Below are positions 10,373 to 21,145 of a DNA stretch of 64,000 bases, in pieces (position 1 is the stretch's first letter; each line of letters starts with the position of its first letter). The translations under genes and the position numbers were made by a program. Under the pieces are notes generated by a model, which made no database searches, was not told the origin of the DNA, and was given only the letters and a program-made list of their open reading frames with translations. Where the stretch lies: NCBI GenBank assembly GCA_030052745.1, contig JANBVO010000036.1:124001-188000 (forward strand), written 5' to 3'. This stretch comes from Pleurostoma richardsiae (Eukaryota; Ascomycota; Sordariomycetes; Calosphaeriales; Pleurostomataceae).

Positions 10373-12418
10373 ATGTCATTCTTTATCTCACGTACGCTCG
10401 TCACCGCCCTATTGTTGGCTCAGTCATTCGCTTTACCCACCTCTAATGCCACGCAGCCTCTAGTGGAAGAGAAGAACATCTGCAATGACGGGAAGCTCGC
10501 TGCCGGAAATCCCCGCGCGGCTTTCTTCCGAAAGCTTGTGCACGATTCAAACTACAGCAACTACACCAAGGTCTCAACTCCCAAAGATGTTCCGATGAGG
10601 GTCGGAATCATCGGTGGAGGGGCTGCAGGCCTGTACGCTGCTATGCTGCTGGACTCCCTTGATATCGACTACGACATCCACGAGGCGTCTGACCGCATTG
10701 GCGGGAGGATCTTCACATATCGCTTCGATCAGGAGGCTTGGGATAAGTCAACACCTAACGACACCGCATATTATGACTACTATGTGAGTAGCTTTAGATT
10801 TGAGAGAAGATGTCATCCGTTCACTAACATGACATGCAGGACGTGGGAGCAATGCGCTTTCCGCCTATGCCCTACATGGACCGTGTCATCGGCGACAAGC
10901 CGTGGAGCCTCATCCCCTACATCAACGCACGAGTATCTCAGCGTGACCAAGTGGTCAAGAAGAACTACATCTTTAGGACAGACAACACGTTCAGGTTGTA
11001 CAACGGCATCACTGCTTTAATCCAGGAACCCACCTCGGCATCACCCAGCCGTTACAACGTGCCCATCTTCAACACCACCTTTGACACACTTTCTGCATCT
11101 CAGGTCTGGTCTGGTCAGGTCAAGAACATGACCGACGAACTATCCTCGAACTTCACCAAGGGTTTCGATCTGCTCATGAAATATGACTCCATGTCGGTGC
11201 GAGAATTCCTCTTGAAGCAGGGCTTTGCCAATAGCGAGATCGACTGGATGGAAACCATGAACGACGCCACAGGCCACTACGACATGTATTCCATGTCCCA
11301 GGCCGTCTTGGAGGAGTGGATCTTTGACAGCGCAGATATCAACAACTGGTCTCTGATCAATGGTGGCATGGACATGCTGACCAAGGGGATGAACCTTGTT
11401 GTCAAGAATAAGCCCATTCTGCATAACAAGGTGACGGCCATCAAGAAGGGCCCTGACTACGCCTTGAAAGTTCTTATCAACGGCACAGAGGAGTTTGACT
11501 ATGCGCATGTCATCTCAACTGTTCCACTGGGCGCTCTGCAGGCTATCAATATGACCGAACTGGATTTGAGCTACTTCCAGAACACCGCTATCCGCACACT
11601 GAAGTACGTATTCGCCAAGAGCAGCAGGATCACGTCCCAATGGGCGTCCGACACAGACACTAAGTACATAATCACAGCTATGATCCCTCAACCAAGATTG
11701 GCTTCAAGTTCAAGACCCGATGGTAAACTTCTCTCTTCTGCCCGTGGACTGTGTGCTCCAAAGAGAACTTTCAAGCTGATTACCGTGTCTCAGGTGGGAG
11801 AGCCTCCCAACGGGTCCTGTCAAGGGCGGTCAATCCTTCACCGACCTTCCTATCCGGCGCTGTGTGTATCCCTCGTACGGGCTCGACGTCCCCGGCGCGC
11901 CTGGTACCATGATCGCCAGCTACGTCTGGGGTCAGGATGCCTCGCGTCTCGGCTCGTACCTCAACCCGCACAACCCCACGACGCAGGCACCGTCCCAACC
12001 CGATAACATAGACACCTTGGTCGACCTGACACTGCAGGATCTGGCGGTTCTCAATGGCGTATCCTACGACTTCGTCAAATCGCAGTTTGAGGGGTACCAC
12101 GCGTACGACTGGTACGGATCGGCATACTCCAACGGCGCGTTCGCCCTATTTGGTCCGGGCGAGTTCAGCAGCGTCATGCCGTGGCTGATGACACCCGCGG
12201 TCGATGGACACATGCATTTCGCCGGGGAGGCACTCAGCTCGGGCCACGCATGGATCATTGGCGCCGTCAACAGCGCCTGGAGAACGGTGTACGAGATCCT
12301 GTCTACCGAGGGCATGGAGGACAAGAAGAAACAGTTCATCGAGCAGTGGGATGTCATTGATGAGGTAGATATGGGTTGGTATAACTGGTCTCCAGATGGA
12401 TGGCCGTCAGGCAAATAA
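10373..12418 (+). CDS. secreted FAD-dependent L-amino-acid oxidase
   Basis: Four exons (10373-10783, 10840-11603, 11678-11722, 11794-12418), 614 residues. A signal peptide covers about residues 1-20, followed by many N-glycosylation sequons. The dinucleotide fold is RVGIIGGGAAGLYAA (about 76-90) with the acidic residue of IHEASDRIGGRIF. It is followed by the DVGAMRFPPMP block of the amine-oxidase superfamily and the C-terminal FAD motif HFAGEALSSGHAWIIGAVNSA. Family enzymes oxidise L-amino acids to keto acids, ammonia and hydrogen peroxide outside the cell, for nitrogen supply or antagonism. The 45-nt exon 3 completes TLNYDPSTKIGFKFKTRW. Convergent with the decarboxylase gene (645 bp apart). 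Its promoter lacks the palindrome shared by the neighbouring genes, so membership in that regulon is uncertain. Confidence 0.93.
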
Positions 12419-13063
12419 TGTCATTCTCAAACTCTGTCGAATACTTGACTGATTTTCTCTGACTCATATTCTATAACGTTTGTTAAGCTACGTAAGATAG
12501 ACCCTATCAAAAGAACTAACTGTTTTACCGCGTCCGAGATAGAACAGATGGTATATTAAAACACAGTCTACCATGTGATATTTCCCGCTATCCTTTTAGG
12601 GACATTAAACCAAAAGACCCACTAATATACAGATAAGCTGTAGCCCAGAGACCTCGTTGTTTGACTTCAGTGTCTGCTCGCCAAGTGTAATGAACCGAAA
12701 GATTTGGCGGACTCCTGACCTTCCTCTGTAATTACTTGGCACAGCGGAAATTGTTCGCGAGTCAGCCTCTTACGCAGTGGTGCTTCTTTACTGAGCTAGA
12801 ATCGATTGTCAAGACGCGGAGGAGTTTACCTTATTCTTCTCTTTTCAACTATCCTAGGACCCATCCACGTCTATCCCTGTAATGATAGCTACTTCGATAC
12901 CCACTGAAGCGCTGTTAGACAAAAGAGACCTCTTCAGGTCGTCAATCGAGGTACAATAATAGAATCTATGTCGGAAAGCTGCGTTTAGGGGTCTTGACTC
13001 GTCGTCATTACTGCCTTTAGTCTTGGTTCCGGATGTGGTCCTTATTAGACTTTAATGCCTTTC
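12419..13063. other. intergenic between convergent genes
   Basis: 645 bp containing the 3' ends of the oxidase and of the decarboxylase. AT-rich with no frame of note; only terminators or polyadenylation signals are expected. Confidence 0.4.
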
Positions 13064-14413
13064 TCAGTCTGACACCTCGCATCCCGAATCCGTATCTACT
13101 CCTTTGAGGACGTAGCTAAAGGACTCGTCAAGGATTTGCAAGCCTTCTTCAATCTCCTCTGCAGACACCGTCACGGGCGGTGCCAGACGGAATACGCCGC
13201 CCATACCGGGGAGATTGACTACATTGCAGGAGAGTCCCCGGGCCATAGCCCTGTTAGAAACGGCCTGTCCCAAATCGGGTCCAGGAGCCTTTGTCGTGAC
13301 ATCCGAGATGATCTCGATGCCTTGAAGAAGGCCCTTGCCACGGACGTCTCCAATACACCAGTACTTCTTCTGGAGCTTCAGAAGGCCAGCACGAAGTTGT
13401 TCGCCCCTCTCGGCAGCACACTGGCAGATATTGTCCCGCTCCACAATCTCCAACACCTTATTACCTACAGCGGCAGTCATGGGATCGTTCAAATGCGTGG
13501 TGAGCCAGAGGAAGTTGGCTTCCTTGCAGCCGCGCTCAATCTCAGCGGTAGTGCTCACAGAGGCTAGGGGTAGACCGCAGCCGAGCGTCTTCGAAAGGGC
13601 AAGGATATCGGGGACAACTCCATGGTGCTCGAATGCCCACAGCTTGCCGGTGCGACCAACACCGGTCTGCGCTTCGTCGAAGATTAGAAGCATATCGCGC
13701 TTCTTGCATTCCTGACTGAGACGCTTGAGGTAGCCCTGAGGCAGGTCGAGAATGCCTCCGGTGGAGAGAATTGGCTCTAGGATAAACGCTGCTAGAGACC
13801 CGATGCTCTGCCGATCGATCATGGACCAGCCGAAGTCCATCTCAGTCTCCCAGTCATAGGATCCGTCGGGCTTCCTGAACACTGATCTGTATGCATAGGG
13901 CGCCGGAAATGCCAGTTGACCAGGCATCGTGGGACCGCCGTACTTCCGGCCGGCAGAGTAAGTGGCGGCGCCGGACCCCTGGGTAAGGCCGTGATAACTT
14001 GCTGAAAAGGCGACGATCTCAAACTTTCTAGTGTGCAGCTTCGCCATCTTAATCGCTGCCTCTGTCGTCTCCGAGCCAGTATTGAGAAAGAAGGATTTCT
14101 CGAGTGGTGCAGGTAAGAGGCGGGCAAGCCTCTCAGCTAAGTCGACGACCGGTTGCGTGATCATGTTGCTGAGGAGGTGATCGAGTTCGCCGACGTACTT
14201 GCGGACAACTTCCACGATCTCTGGGTGAGAGTGGCCAAGGAGAGAGCTCATCTGGCCCGAGGTAAAGTCGAGGATCTGACGGCCATTGCTGTCGAAGAGC
14301 CTGGTGCCTTTGGCCCTGGTGATTACGACAGGGCACGGGGGAACACCAGTCCACATCAAGTATTTGTCGGCCTTGGCGAAGAAGTCCGCGTCTGCTGCAG
14401 AGGCTGAAGCCAT
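13064..14413 (-). CDS. 2,2-dialkylglycine decarboxylase (class III PLP aminotransferase fold)
   Basis: Single exon, 449 residues from the first ATG at 14413; the frame stays open further upstream but has no ATG there. From memory, it aligns almost without gaps to Burkholderia cepacia dialkylglycine decarboxylase: DFTSGQMS (Gln54, bacterial Gln52), EPILSTGG (Ser217, bacterial Ser215), DEAQTGVGRTG (PLP Asp246), LSKTLGCGLPLA (PLP Lys275, bacterial 272), and GMGGVFRLAPP with the substrate-carboxylate Arg (bacterial 406). The bacterial enzyme decarboxylates 2-aminoisobutyrate or isovaline to a ketone and CO2 and transfers the amino group to pyruvate. One difference is Tyr140 where the bacterial enzyme has Trp138. 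No signal or targeting peptide is evident, so probably cytosolic. It is intronless among intron-rich neighbours. The palindrome at 14688-14698 lies upstream. Confidence 0.9.
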   Translation of the reverse strand: MASASAADADFFAKADKYLMWTGVPPCPVVITRAKGTRLFDSNGRQILDFTSGQMSSLLGHSHPEIVEVVRKYVGELDHLLSNMITQPVVDLAERLARLLPAPLEKSFFLNTGSETTEAAIKMAKLHTRKFEIVAFSASYHGLTQGSGAATYSAGRKYGGPTMPGQLAFPAPYAYRSVFRKPDGSYDWETEMDFGWSMIDRQSIGSLAAFILEPILSTGGILDLPQGYLKRLSQECKKRDMLLIFDEAQTGVGRTGKLWAFEHHGVVPDILALSKTLGCGLPLASVSTTAEIERGCKEANFLWLTTHLNDPMTAAVGNKVLEIVERDNICQCAAERGEQLRAGLLKLQKKYWCIGDVRGKGLLQGIEIISDVTTKAPGPDLGQAVSNRAMARGLSCNVVNLPGMGGVFRLAPPVTVSAEEIEEGLQILDESFSYVLKGVDTDSGCEVSD

Positions 14414-14626
14414 TGTGCCCGCAAAAGCAGATGATGAATGATTGAAAGGGGCACGAATTGAGGAAGGAAGAGATTGCCTGGAGGAATCAGACCGAGGAAG
14501 AGCTATCAAGAAACTGCCAGGAATTATAGCATGCTTAGATGATGTGCCCGATCTCCTCCCAAAGTGATGATTACGTACAGTCGTCGGTGATCATTGATTA
14601 GCCCCAGGCGTGTTAAAGGCGATCCT

Positions 14627-14634
14627 TCCTCGCC
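14627..14634 (+). promoter_or_regulatory. half-site TCCTCGCC related to the cluster palindrome
   Basis: Reverse complement of GGCGAGGA, which is found in the full element 53 bp further on. It lies 214 bp upstream of the decarboxylase ATG. It could be a weaker second binding site; it could also be chance at this length. Confidence 0.35.
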
Positions 14635-14687
14635 TTACACAGGCCGAGATCCGCGGATTGGAACCGCCCCTTTCCCGCGGAACTTAG

Positions 14688-14698
14688 CCTCGGCGAGG
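14688..14698. promoter_or_regulatory. palindrome CCTCGGCGAGG upstream of the decarboxylase
   Basis: An 11-bp palindrome around one central base, 275 bp upstream of the decarboxylase ATG. Identical copies lie at 17218-17228 and 21146-21156 in the promoters of the transporter/dipeptidase pair and of the Zn2Cys6 regulator. It carries a CGG triplet, the usual core of Zn2Cys6 targets. Being the binding site of the regulator encoded at 19031-21077 is an inference. Confidence 0.6.
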
Positions 14699-15146
14699 AA
14701 AGGCATACGCCCAGTAGACGAGTAGACACCGCACCCAGTAGCCCCAACCAAATTCCTCCATACTTGAAAACAGCGCGTCCATTTTTGATGCGATTTCAAG
14801 AGCTAATATATACGCTCAATTATCTGTTGATCACTAGTTACATAACTAAGAGTGCTCACGGTATCGAGTCGACGTGTGTGATGAACAAGTCATGATAGCA
14901 TTTGATAAGACACGTCTGTACGAAAGGTGACATTGATTAAACTCCAGAGCATTCTCCGAGGCCGGGAAGCCATTATGTCCTCCCCGTCAACTCTTGAGGT
15001 ATCACGCTTTACTCGCCCCGCCCAAATCTCTGAATCTTATCAGGATTTATCTCGCCTCCCGCATACTGGAAGCACAAGCATGTTCACAAATTTGAATTCA
15101 GCATATCACCTCGTCTCGCCTAGTCGAGATCCTTTCAATAGCTCAT

Positions 15147-16945
15147 TTAATAGACGTACTGCAACATGTAGGTCAGTACGGAGATTGCAGCCACGAGCAG
15201 AGGAGAAACATACCTGAAAGTATTTGTTCTGCCAGTCAGTCTCATCCAGTAAGCCCTTCTCATATGCCAGTGCCATGCCTTCGTTCGTCTGAGCTTCTGC
15301 ATGATAGGCCATCCTCGAGCGGTTGCGGTACCACAGCAGCACCCAGATGCCTGCAAGTGAGAACACCTGGACTCCAACGCAGAAGAACATCATGCCAACA
15401 CCAAGCGGATAGACAGGAGCTTGACCTTTCTTGAAAGAGAACGGCCCAACGAAATTGCCGAGGCAGTACCCGATCAATAACATGGCGTTAGTGGTGATCT
15501 TCTTCGTATGGCCAGCTGTATTTGCTGTCGAGACCGACATGGAGAGTGTCCATGTTGCCGTGTAGGCGAAGCATATCCACAAGCATACAAGCCTTCCATA
15601 GGGCTTTCCTTCGTCTACAAGCCAGAGGCCAATAATTCCAACCAGAAAGGGGATCAAGCAAAGAAGCATGATAAACAATCGAGAATTCGGATACCGAGAA
15701 GCGAAATAACTAAGTGGGGAAGCACTGGTAAGCTTCGAAGCATGGGGGAAGGCTAGAGGAGGAATGAACAAGCAATCGTCTTACCAGGCCAAAGGGCAGA
15801 TGACAAGCTGGACCGCCCCCGAAGGCATTTGAATGACTGTCGTCTGTAACGTACTAAAACCCATGCCTTTGATAATTAAGCCTTGGAACTTTGACGGAGT
15901 CAGTGATGGTAGCATGCAATTAAGGGGAGGTTCGAAGGTAGCACGAACTGATGTCAAACCGCCGTTCGGAGAGTTGCTCGTCACGGCGAAGAGAAACAGC
16001 AGCCAGGTCTTAAGATCGATCATCGCCTCGCGGAACTGGCTCCATTTGAACTTCTTATTCTCTACGCCAGTTCCATTGCTCTTGATCCGATCAACAACCA
16101 TGGCGCGCTCTCGTTCAGTTAGAAGCTTTGTGGTAAGCGGCGAGCCAGGCAGGGTGAACAGGAGCACAACACCCCAGGCAGTAGTGATGGCGCCCCAAAA
16201 CAAGAACAAGAGCCGCCAACTGGCAATCGACGAATGTATGTGACCGATACCAAAGCTCGTGATGCCGGAGATGACGTAGCCTAGGCCAGCAGAACCGATC
16301 CATATTCCCATCCGGAGAGGCTGTTCTCTCCGCGCGTAGTACATTGTGAACAGCAGCATCGTGCCCGGGTTGATGGATGCTTCGAACACGCCAAGAAACG
16401 TGCGGGCTGCGGCGATTCCAGCGAAGTTTTGGGTGGCAGCGTGGCACATAAGCACAATTCCCCAGATGATAACCTATTGGGAACCAAGTCAGACGTGAAC
16501 AACAGACACAAGCTGTGATTGCTAGACGCACAGTGGCAGCCATGAAGTAGTTGATGGGCAACTTCTGCAAAAGAACATTCGTGGGAAATTCCCAAAAAAG
16601 GTAGCCAAGGTAGAAGATTGCGCCTGTCCAAGAGTACTCGTTTCCGGTCAGGTTGAGGTCACTCTGAACGCCGAACACGGCCGCATATCCGAGTGTCGTC
16701 TTGTCGATAGACTGCAATGCATATGTCAAGCACAGCACGGGCAGCAAGCGCATGTCAATCTTGCGTCGTAGCTTATCAGCAGTCTCTGGGTCCATCGGCT
16801 CTGCTTCGATTTCGTGAAGAAACTGGATGGCCTTGGCCGGGGCCTCGTTGATGGATCCGTCCATGATATCCGCCTTGGACAGATCCTTCTCGTGAGTCTT
16901 GTTGGGTAGATCCATTGCGGAAGATGAGTTGACTGGTACATCCAT
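15147..16945 (-). CDS. MFS transporter, Dal5/anion:cation symporter type
   Basis: Five exons (16532-16945, 15949-16473, 15785-15888, 15214-15709, 15147-15158), 516 residues; the last exon is 12 nt (YVY and stop). A hydrophilic head is followed by RRKIDMRLLPVLCLTYALQSIDKTTLGYAAVFG (membrane segment 1 begins inside it) and WEFPTNVLLQKLP, both family hallmarks. The central loop is charged, and the tail has EKGLLDETDWQNKYFQ. Fungal members carry allantoate, ureidosuccinate, dipeptides, nicotinate or pantothenate; yeast Dal5 moves allantoate and dipeptides. Intron 15889-15948 is exactly 60 bp, has no in-frame stop and a weak GTTCGT donor, so retention would add 20 residues. Divergent from the dipeptidase gene with a 476-bp shared promoter. 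Confidence 0.9.
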
Positions 16946-17217
16946 TGTGCTGAAGAACTACTTTGAGGCCGGAAGGCAGTCTCATGGCACCGACAACGAT
17001 CGACAATCCGCGATGTTGATGGGAGGCTGTGCCACTTCATATACCTGACCGCCGACCCCGGTTCACACCGAACAGCACTACCACACTGAATATGGCGCTT
17101 TATCTTTGACACCAAGCTTCGATCCATGGCAACGGTTCCAAGCTCGCTACATGATTCGACAATGCCTTATCATCGTATCATTCGCGTTATCAAAAGATAT
17201 TGTGGATCTATTCTTCC

Positions 17218-17228
17218 CCTCGGCGAGG
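17218..17228. promoter_or_regulatory. palindrome CCTCGGCGAGG in the transporter/dipeptidase promoter
   Basis: Identical to the elements at 14688-14698 and 21146-21156. It lies 273 bp from the transporter ATG and 194 bp from the dipeptidase ATG. The longer word CGGCGAGGA at 17221-17229 is repeated in inverted form at 17253-17261. Confidence 0.6.
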
Positions 17229-17252
17229 ACTTACAGCGCCGCGAGTCAGGAC

Positions 17253-17261
17253 TCCTCGCCG
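17253..17261. promoter_or_regulatory. inverted copy TCCTCGCCG
   Basis: Perfect inverted repeat of CGGCGAGGA at 17221-17229, with a 23-bp spacer. The pair could bind a dimer or two dimers of the cluster regulator; this is an inference from symmetry and placement. Confidence 0.45.
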
Positions 17262-17421
17262 TTCGCAAGTCCAACACGCGCTGATTACCTTGCGCCTTAA
17301 TGATCGACAACCGATGCGACCAGAGAAGGATCTTATAGGAGTGGAATACGGCAATACAGCCACAGAAGCATTTGTCGTGTCAAGCCAAGGTCCTTATTCA
17401 GCATCAACATTATCTCCCACC

Positions 17422-18884
17422 ATGTCTTCTAGTCATCCATATCAGGCGCTGGACATTGATGACCGGGTGAAGAGGATCTTACTTCATACACCGCTTATAG
17501 ACGGGCACAATGACCTCCCCCAGCAACCCCGTGCCATATTTCACGGCAAGATACATAACAACCCAAAGTTCGATCTCGAAAAGGGGTTCGAAAGAGGGAT
17601 GACGGACATACCCAGGCTACGACAAGGTATCCCTCCTATTTCAAGCTCCAGTTTCAGCTCACTGATCATCTCTCAGGAGCTGTTGGCGGCCAGTTCTGGT
17701 CTGTTTGCGTGCCATGCTTACGGTCGGCGGAGAACTTTTCGACGCCAGAGTATTCGGACATGGCGAGGGATGCCATCGAACAGATTGATCTTACTCTTCG
17801 GCTTGTTGAGTCCTACCCAGACGTATTCCAGCTCGTCGACGGCCCGGATGAAGTCAAGGAAATCTACTCCTCGGGCAGGATTGCGTGTTCAATCGGTATC
17901 GAGGGGTAAGCAAGTTTGTTTCGTGACGAACAGGCAGCCAACTTACACTCAGTCACAGGCTTCATATGGCTGGTAACAGTATTGGTGTCATCCGCGCCTT
18001 CTATCGGCTGGGCGTTCGCTATGTCAGTTGATCGCTCCTACCTGACACCCAAACACTTGCTAAGATGATGTATCGATTATAGTGCACACTTACCCATGTG
18101 TGCAACAACGCGTTTGCAGACAGTTCGACCTCCAAAATCGGACCAGTTCACGGAGGCTTGTCAAGCCTCGGAAGGTCAGCGATTGTTGAGATGAATAGAT
18201 TAGGTGAAGAGGACTCCAAAGGAGAGACGGATATGCAGTCAGAGCTAACAAGTACAAGGTATGCTTGTGGACCTATCTCACGTCTCCGAGGACTGCGCTC
18301 GTCAGGCTTTGGCATTGACTCGAGCCCCCGTGATGTTCTCCCACTCAAACGCCAAAGCTATTTTTGACTGTCCGCGGAACGTCCCCGACGACGTGCTAGA
18401 CATGGTCCCAGCCAACGGCGGCATAGTCATGGTCACCTTCGTGCCAGAGCACATTGCCACAAGACGCGTGGATGCCACCATGGACATGGTGCTGGACCAT
18501 CTATTTTACATCGCAAACCGCATCGGCTGGGATCACGTAGGACTCGGCTCCGACTTCGACGGTATCGCTTCGGTCATCAAGGACCTGGAGGACGTGAAGT
18601 GCTATCCGCGGCTCCTGAAAGCGATCCTAGACAGAGGTGCGACTGAGGAGCAGCTTGCGAAGGTGGCTGGGGAAAACATCCTTCGCGTCTGGCGTGGCGT
18701 GGCGAGGGTCCGGGATCAAATGAAAGCTGAAGGCGTGCTTCCAGTGGAAGACGTCTGGGGTGATCGTACGTGGTGGCGGTATGACGGATACTATCAAATG
18801 CCCGATCCTGACCCCGAGGATAAGCTGGGGCTGGACTGGTACGGTGTGCCTCCTCCTGACGAAGGCCTGTATCTTGAAGATTAG
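17422..18884 (+). CDS. membrane-dipeptidase (renal dipeptidase, M19) homologue
   Basis: Five exons (17422-17626, 17677-17905, 17959-18022, 18083-18203, 18259-18884), 414 residues. The zinc-site residues of the M19 family are all present: LIDGHND (His29, Asp31), SIGIEGLH (bridging Glu), LTHVCNN (substrate His), VDLSHVS and FSHSNA (second-zinc His residues), and [12 protein letters not shown] (Asp). The family hydrolyses dipeptides, including D-residues at the second position and some non-protein dipeptides. No signal peptide or GPI signal is seen, so an intracellular enzyme acting on imported dipeptides is likely. Divergent from the transporter, convergent with the Zn2Cys6 gene 146 bp away. 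Cleavage of Aib-containing dipeptides is an inference. Confidence 0.92.
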
Positions 18885-19030
18885 AGATCCAACACACTCC
18901 GTGATTCATCATCTGATACAACACACAGAGATTCCTCACTACCCACGATATGATGTGCTCAAAGATAGCCAATCGACGCCTCAATTATGCAGGGGATGAT
19001 GTTGAGCAGCCCAGAAAAGGATATACAAGG

Positions 19031-21077
19031 TCATATACTCTGCAGAGTATCCCAGATGCTCGGAAACAAGGCATCGACAAACGCCCCGCTGTACATGCCA
19101 TACTGCTGCCCCTGGAGTTGCACGTCCGCCAGCTGCTGCTGCTCCCCACCAGGCGGCGTGGTCAGCAGCCTTTCCACTACGTCCGTGTGCTGCGCCAGGC
19201 AGATGTCTGCGAGGTCCCACCCGCTGCGCTCCCGGTGGTGCTGCAGCGCCGCCAGCAGCTCGCTCGCCATCCGCAGCGACGGGCTCTGCGCCAGCCCGCT
19301 TTCCTCCGCGCCGCCGCCGATGTCCGCCTCGAGGGCGCACCGGGTCAGGAACGCCGCGGTGTGCGAGAAAGTGATGGCGGCCACGGGCAGCCAGAAGTCG
19401 CCCAGCTGCACGCTGCTCAGCTCCTGCACTAACAACACGATCTCCTCCGCCGACCGGCGGATCTCCATATACCGGTTACTGAGACTCTCGCCCACTTCCC
19501 TCCTCTTGTCGCTATTCAGCCCGATACGGTGCAGGAGCAGGCGCACAGACAGGTAGGCCAGGCGTAAGTTGGACGCCCCGGGTGTGTCGAGCTGCGTGCC
19601 ACGCACGATGATCCTGCGCACGTCGTCGGGCAAGGCCTCAACCCAGGCGTTGAGAGCGAGTTCAAAGTTGCGGCCAGGCTGGTCGGGGTCGGCTGGCTTC
19701 GCGCGGTATATATGCTCAAGGTAGTGGGCGAGAACCTCGGTCAGGCCCACCAACGCGATGAAGATCCTCGCTGTCTTGCGCCTCTCTGGAGGGTCGGTAG
19801 GGGAGCAGAGGCACGCTTCCGTCGGCGGTGGTACGTCGTACTGGGAATCCCTGATGTGAGGAGGCGTACCGTAGGCTAGACTTGACCTAGTCGCTGTTAG
19901 AAGTCTTGTAAAGGATTTCATTTCTTGAGAACTGACCATCGGTCATGGACCAGAAGACACCACCAGATCTTCATCCTCAAGTGTCTTTCAGCCTGCGGGA
20001 TGTCCCACGACAGCGGGTTTCTGTTCAGCCCAAGAGAATGCGAGAGAGAGACAGCAGCCCCGAGTTGGACACCGTTGCCAATCATCGATGTGGTTGGTCG
20101 GCCGCCGATATTGAGCAGGATGGCGGTGATGGTGGAGATGCCAGGGGAGGTGTACAGCTCCGAATACAGAGCCTCATTGGCCAAGTTCCATATGAACCGG
20201 CCATCTGGGCATCGCTGGGAGGAGAGACGCGGGTCATGCGACCAGAAAGTCAAGGTGTGAGCGTACAAGCTGGCCAAGAGCGCTGGCGAGACGCGGTGCT
20301 TGGCTCGAAGGTACTGTGTCCGGAACGAGGCCTCGTCGACCAGGGGAAAGCAAGCGTTAGGCTTGACAAGGTAACTAGATACAGGGAGGTGAGCCTAACG
20401 ATCGAATGGTCGCGGAGGGAGTCTTACATGTCAATGAGATGGTCGGCCCAAGGCTCCAGCAGCTTTTCGATCATCTGGAGTTTGAGGAATGCCACGTCAT
20501 GGCTGACCGTCACTCCTAGCGGACGCTTCTGGACGTGTGTGAATATGACAGGTTCTGAGTTGACCGTGTCCATGACCGGCCGGGTTATTCGCATTCCACG
20601 AGCCTCCGCGTGGATGCTCGACAGGTAGTCGGCCAGGACCGTACTGTCATTGCTCACGACGGGGCCGACGATGTGCGGGTTGTCGTCACCGTCATCCGCA
20701 TGATGCAACGACAATGGTGTCGTCTGTGCCGGGCCGTCCTCCTCCCGCTGGCTGCTGACGGTTGTGGACTGGGCCCCCGGTGACAAGAGGGGATACGGCG
20801 GGGCAGGGGGAACGGGGGCTGCATGCACGATGGTGGCCGGGGTAGTAGCCGTCTCCTCAATGGGCCGGCTTGACGTTGTCCTTGGCCTCCGAGGCGCAGC
20901 CATGGACGAGCTGGTGATGGGGCCATGGGGAAACCGACATTCAGTCCCATGGACGCCGCACATGAGGCATGCCGTCGCCTGGGCCTCGATCCTGCAGCGA
21001 GACTTCCGTCGCCGGCAAGCCGTGCAAGCCGGTCGGGAGTGTGACCGATAGGGACGCTCCGAGTAGCCCATCGGCAT
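19031..21077 (-). CDS. Zn2Cys6 fungal transcription factor
   Basis: Three exons (20428-21077, 19937-20374, 19031-19886), 647 residues. The ATG at 21077 is the first in frame; the frame is open upstream but lacks ATG. The binuclear cluster reads CX2CX6CX8CX2CX6C at residues 18-47, with the basic stretch RRRKSRCR. A disordered Pro/Ser/Thr linker follows, then the fungal-specific middle homology domain with RMKIWWCLLVHDRWS-SLAYGTPPHI across the second intron (19887-19936). It is the last gene of the decarboxylase/transporter/dipeptidase group and carries the same palindrome 69-79 bp upstream of its own ATG, which suggests autoregulation. Its inducer is unknown. Confidence 0.92.
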
Positions 21078-21145
21078 TGTTCCAAGCCCGTCGACAGGGT
21101 TTCTCGATCTATTACGGTGTTGTTGCTGAATCAAGGTGTGCGTCT

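Larger units (their letters stand above)
14414..15146. promoter_or_regulatory. decarboxylase promoter and downstream end of the transporter gene
   Basis: 733 bp. The part next to the decarboxylase contains the palindrome at 14688-14698 and a related half-site at 14627-14634. A TATATA-like stretch lies at about 14806-14812. The right part holds the transporter 3' end. No other gene seen. Confidence 0.5.
16946..17421. promoter_or_regulatory. shared divergent promoter of transporter and dipeptidase
   Basis: 476 bp between two divergent ATGs. It carries the palindrome CCTCGGCGAGG at 17218-17228 and an inverted partial copy at 17253-17261. A single regulator could drive both genes from here. Confidence 0.6.

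Noticed and set aside
14414-14509. N-terminal extension of the decarboxylase to 14509, looking like a mitochondrial presequence
   Set aside because: The frame there starts with TTG, not ATG. The ATG at 14413 matches the length of the bacterial enzyme.
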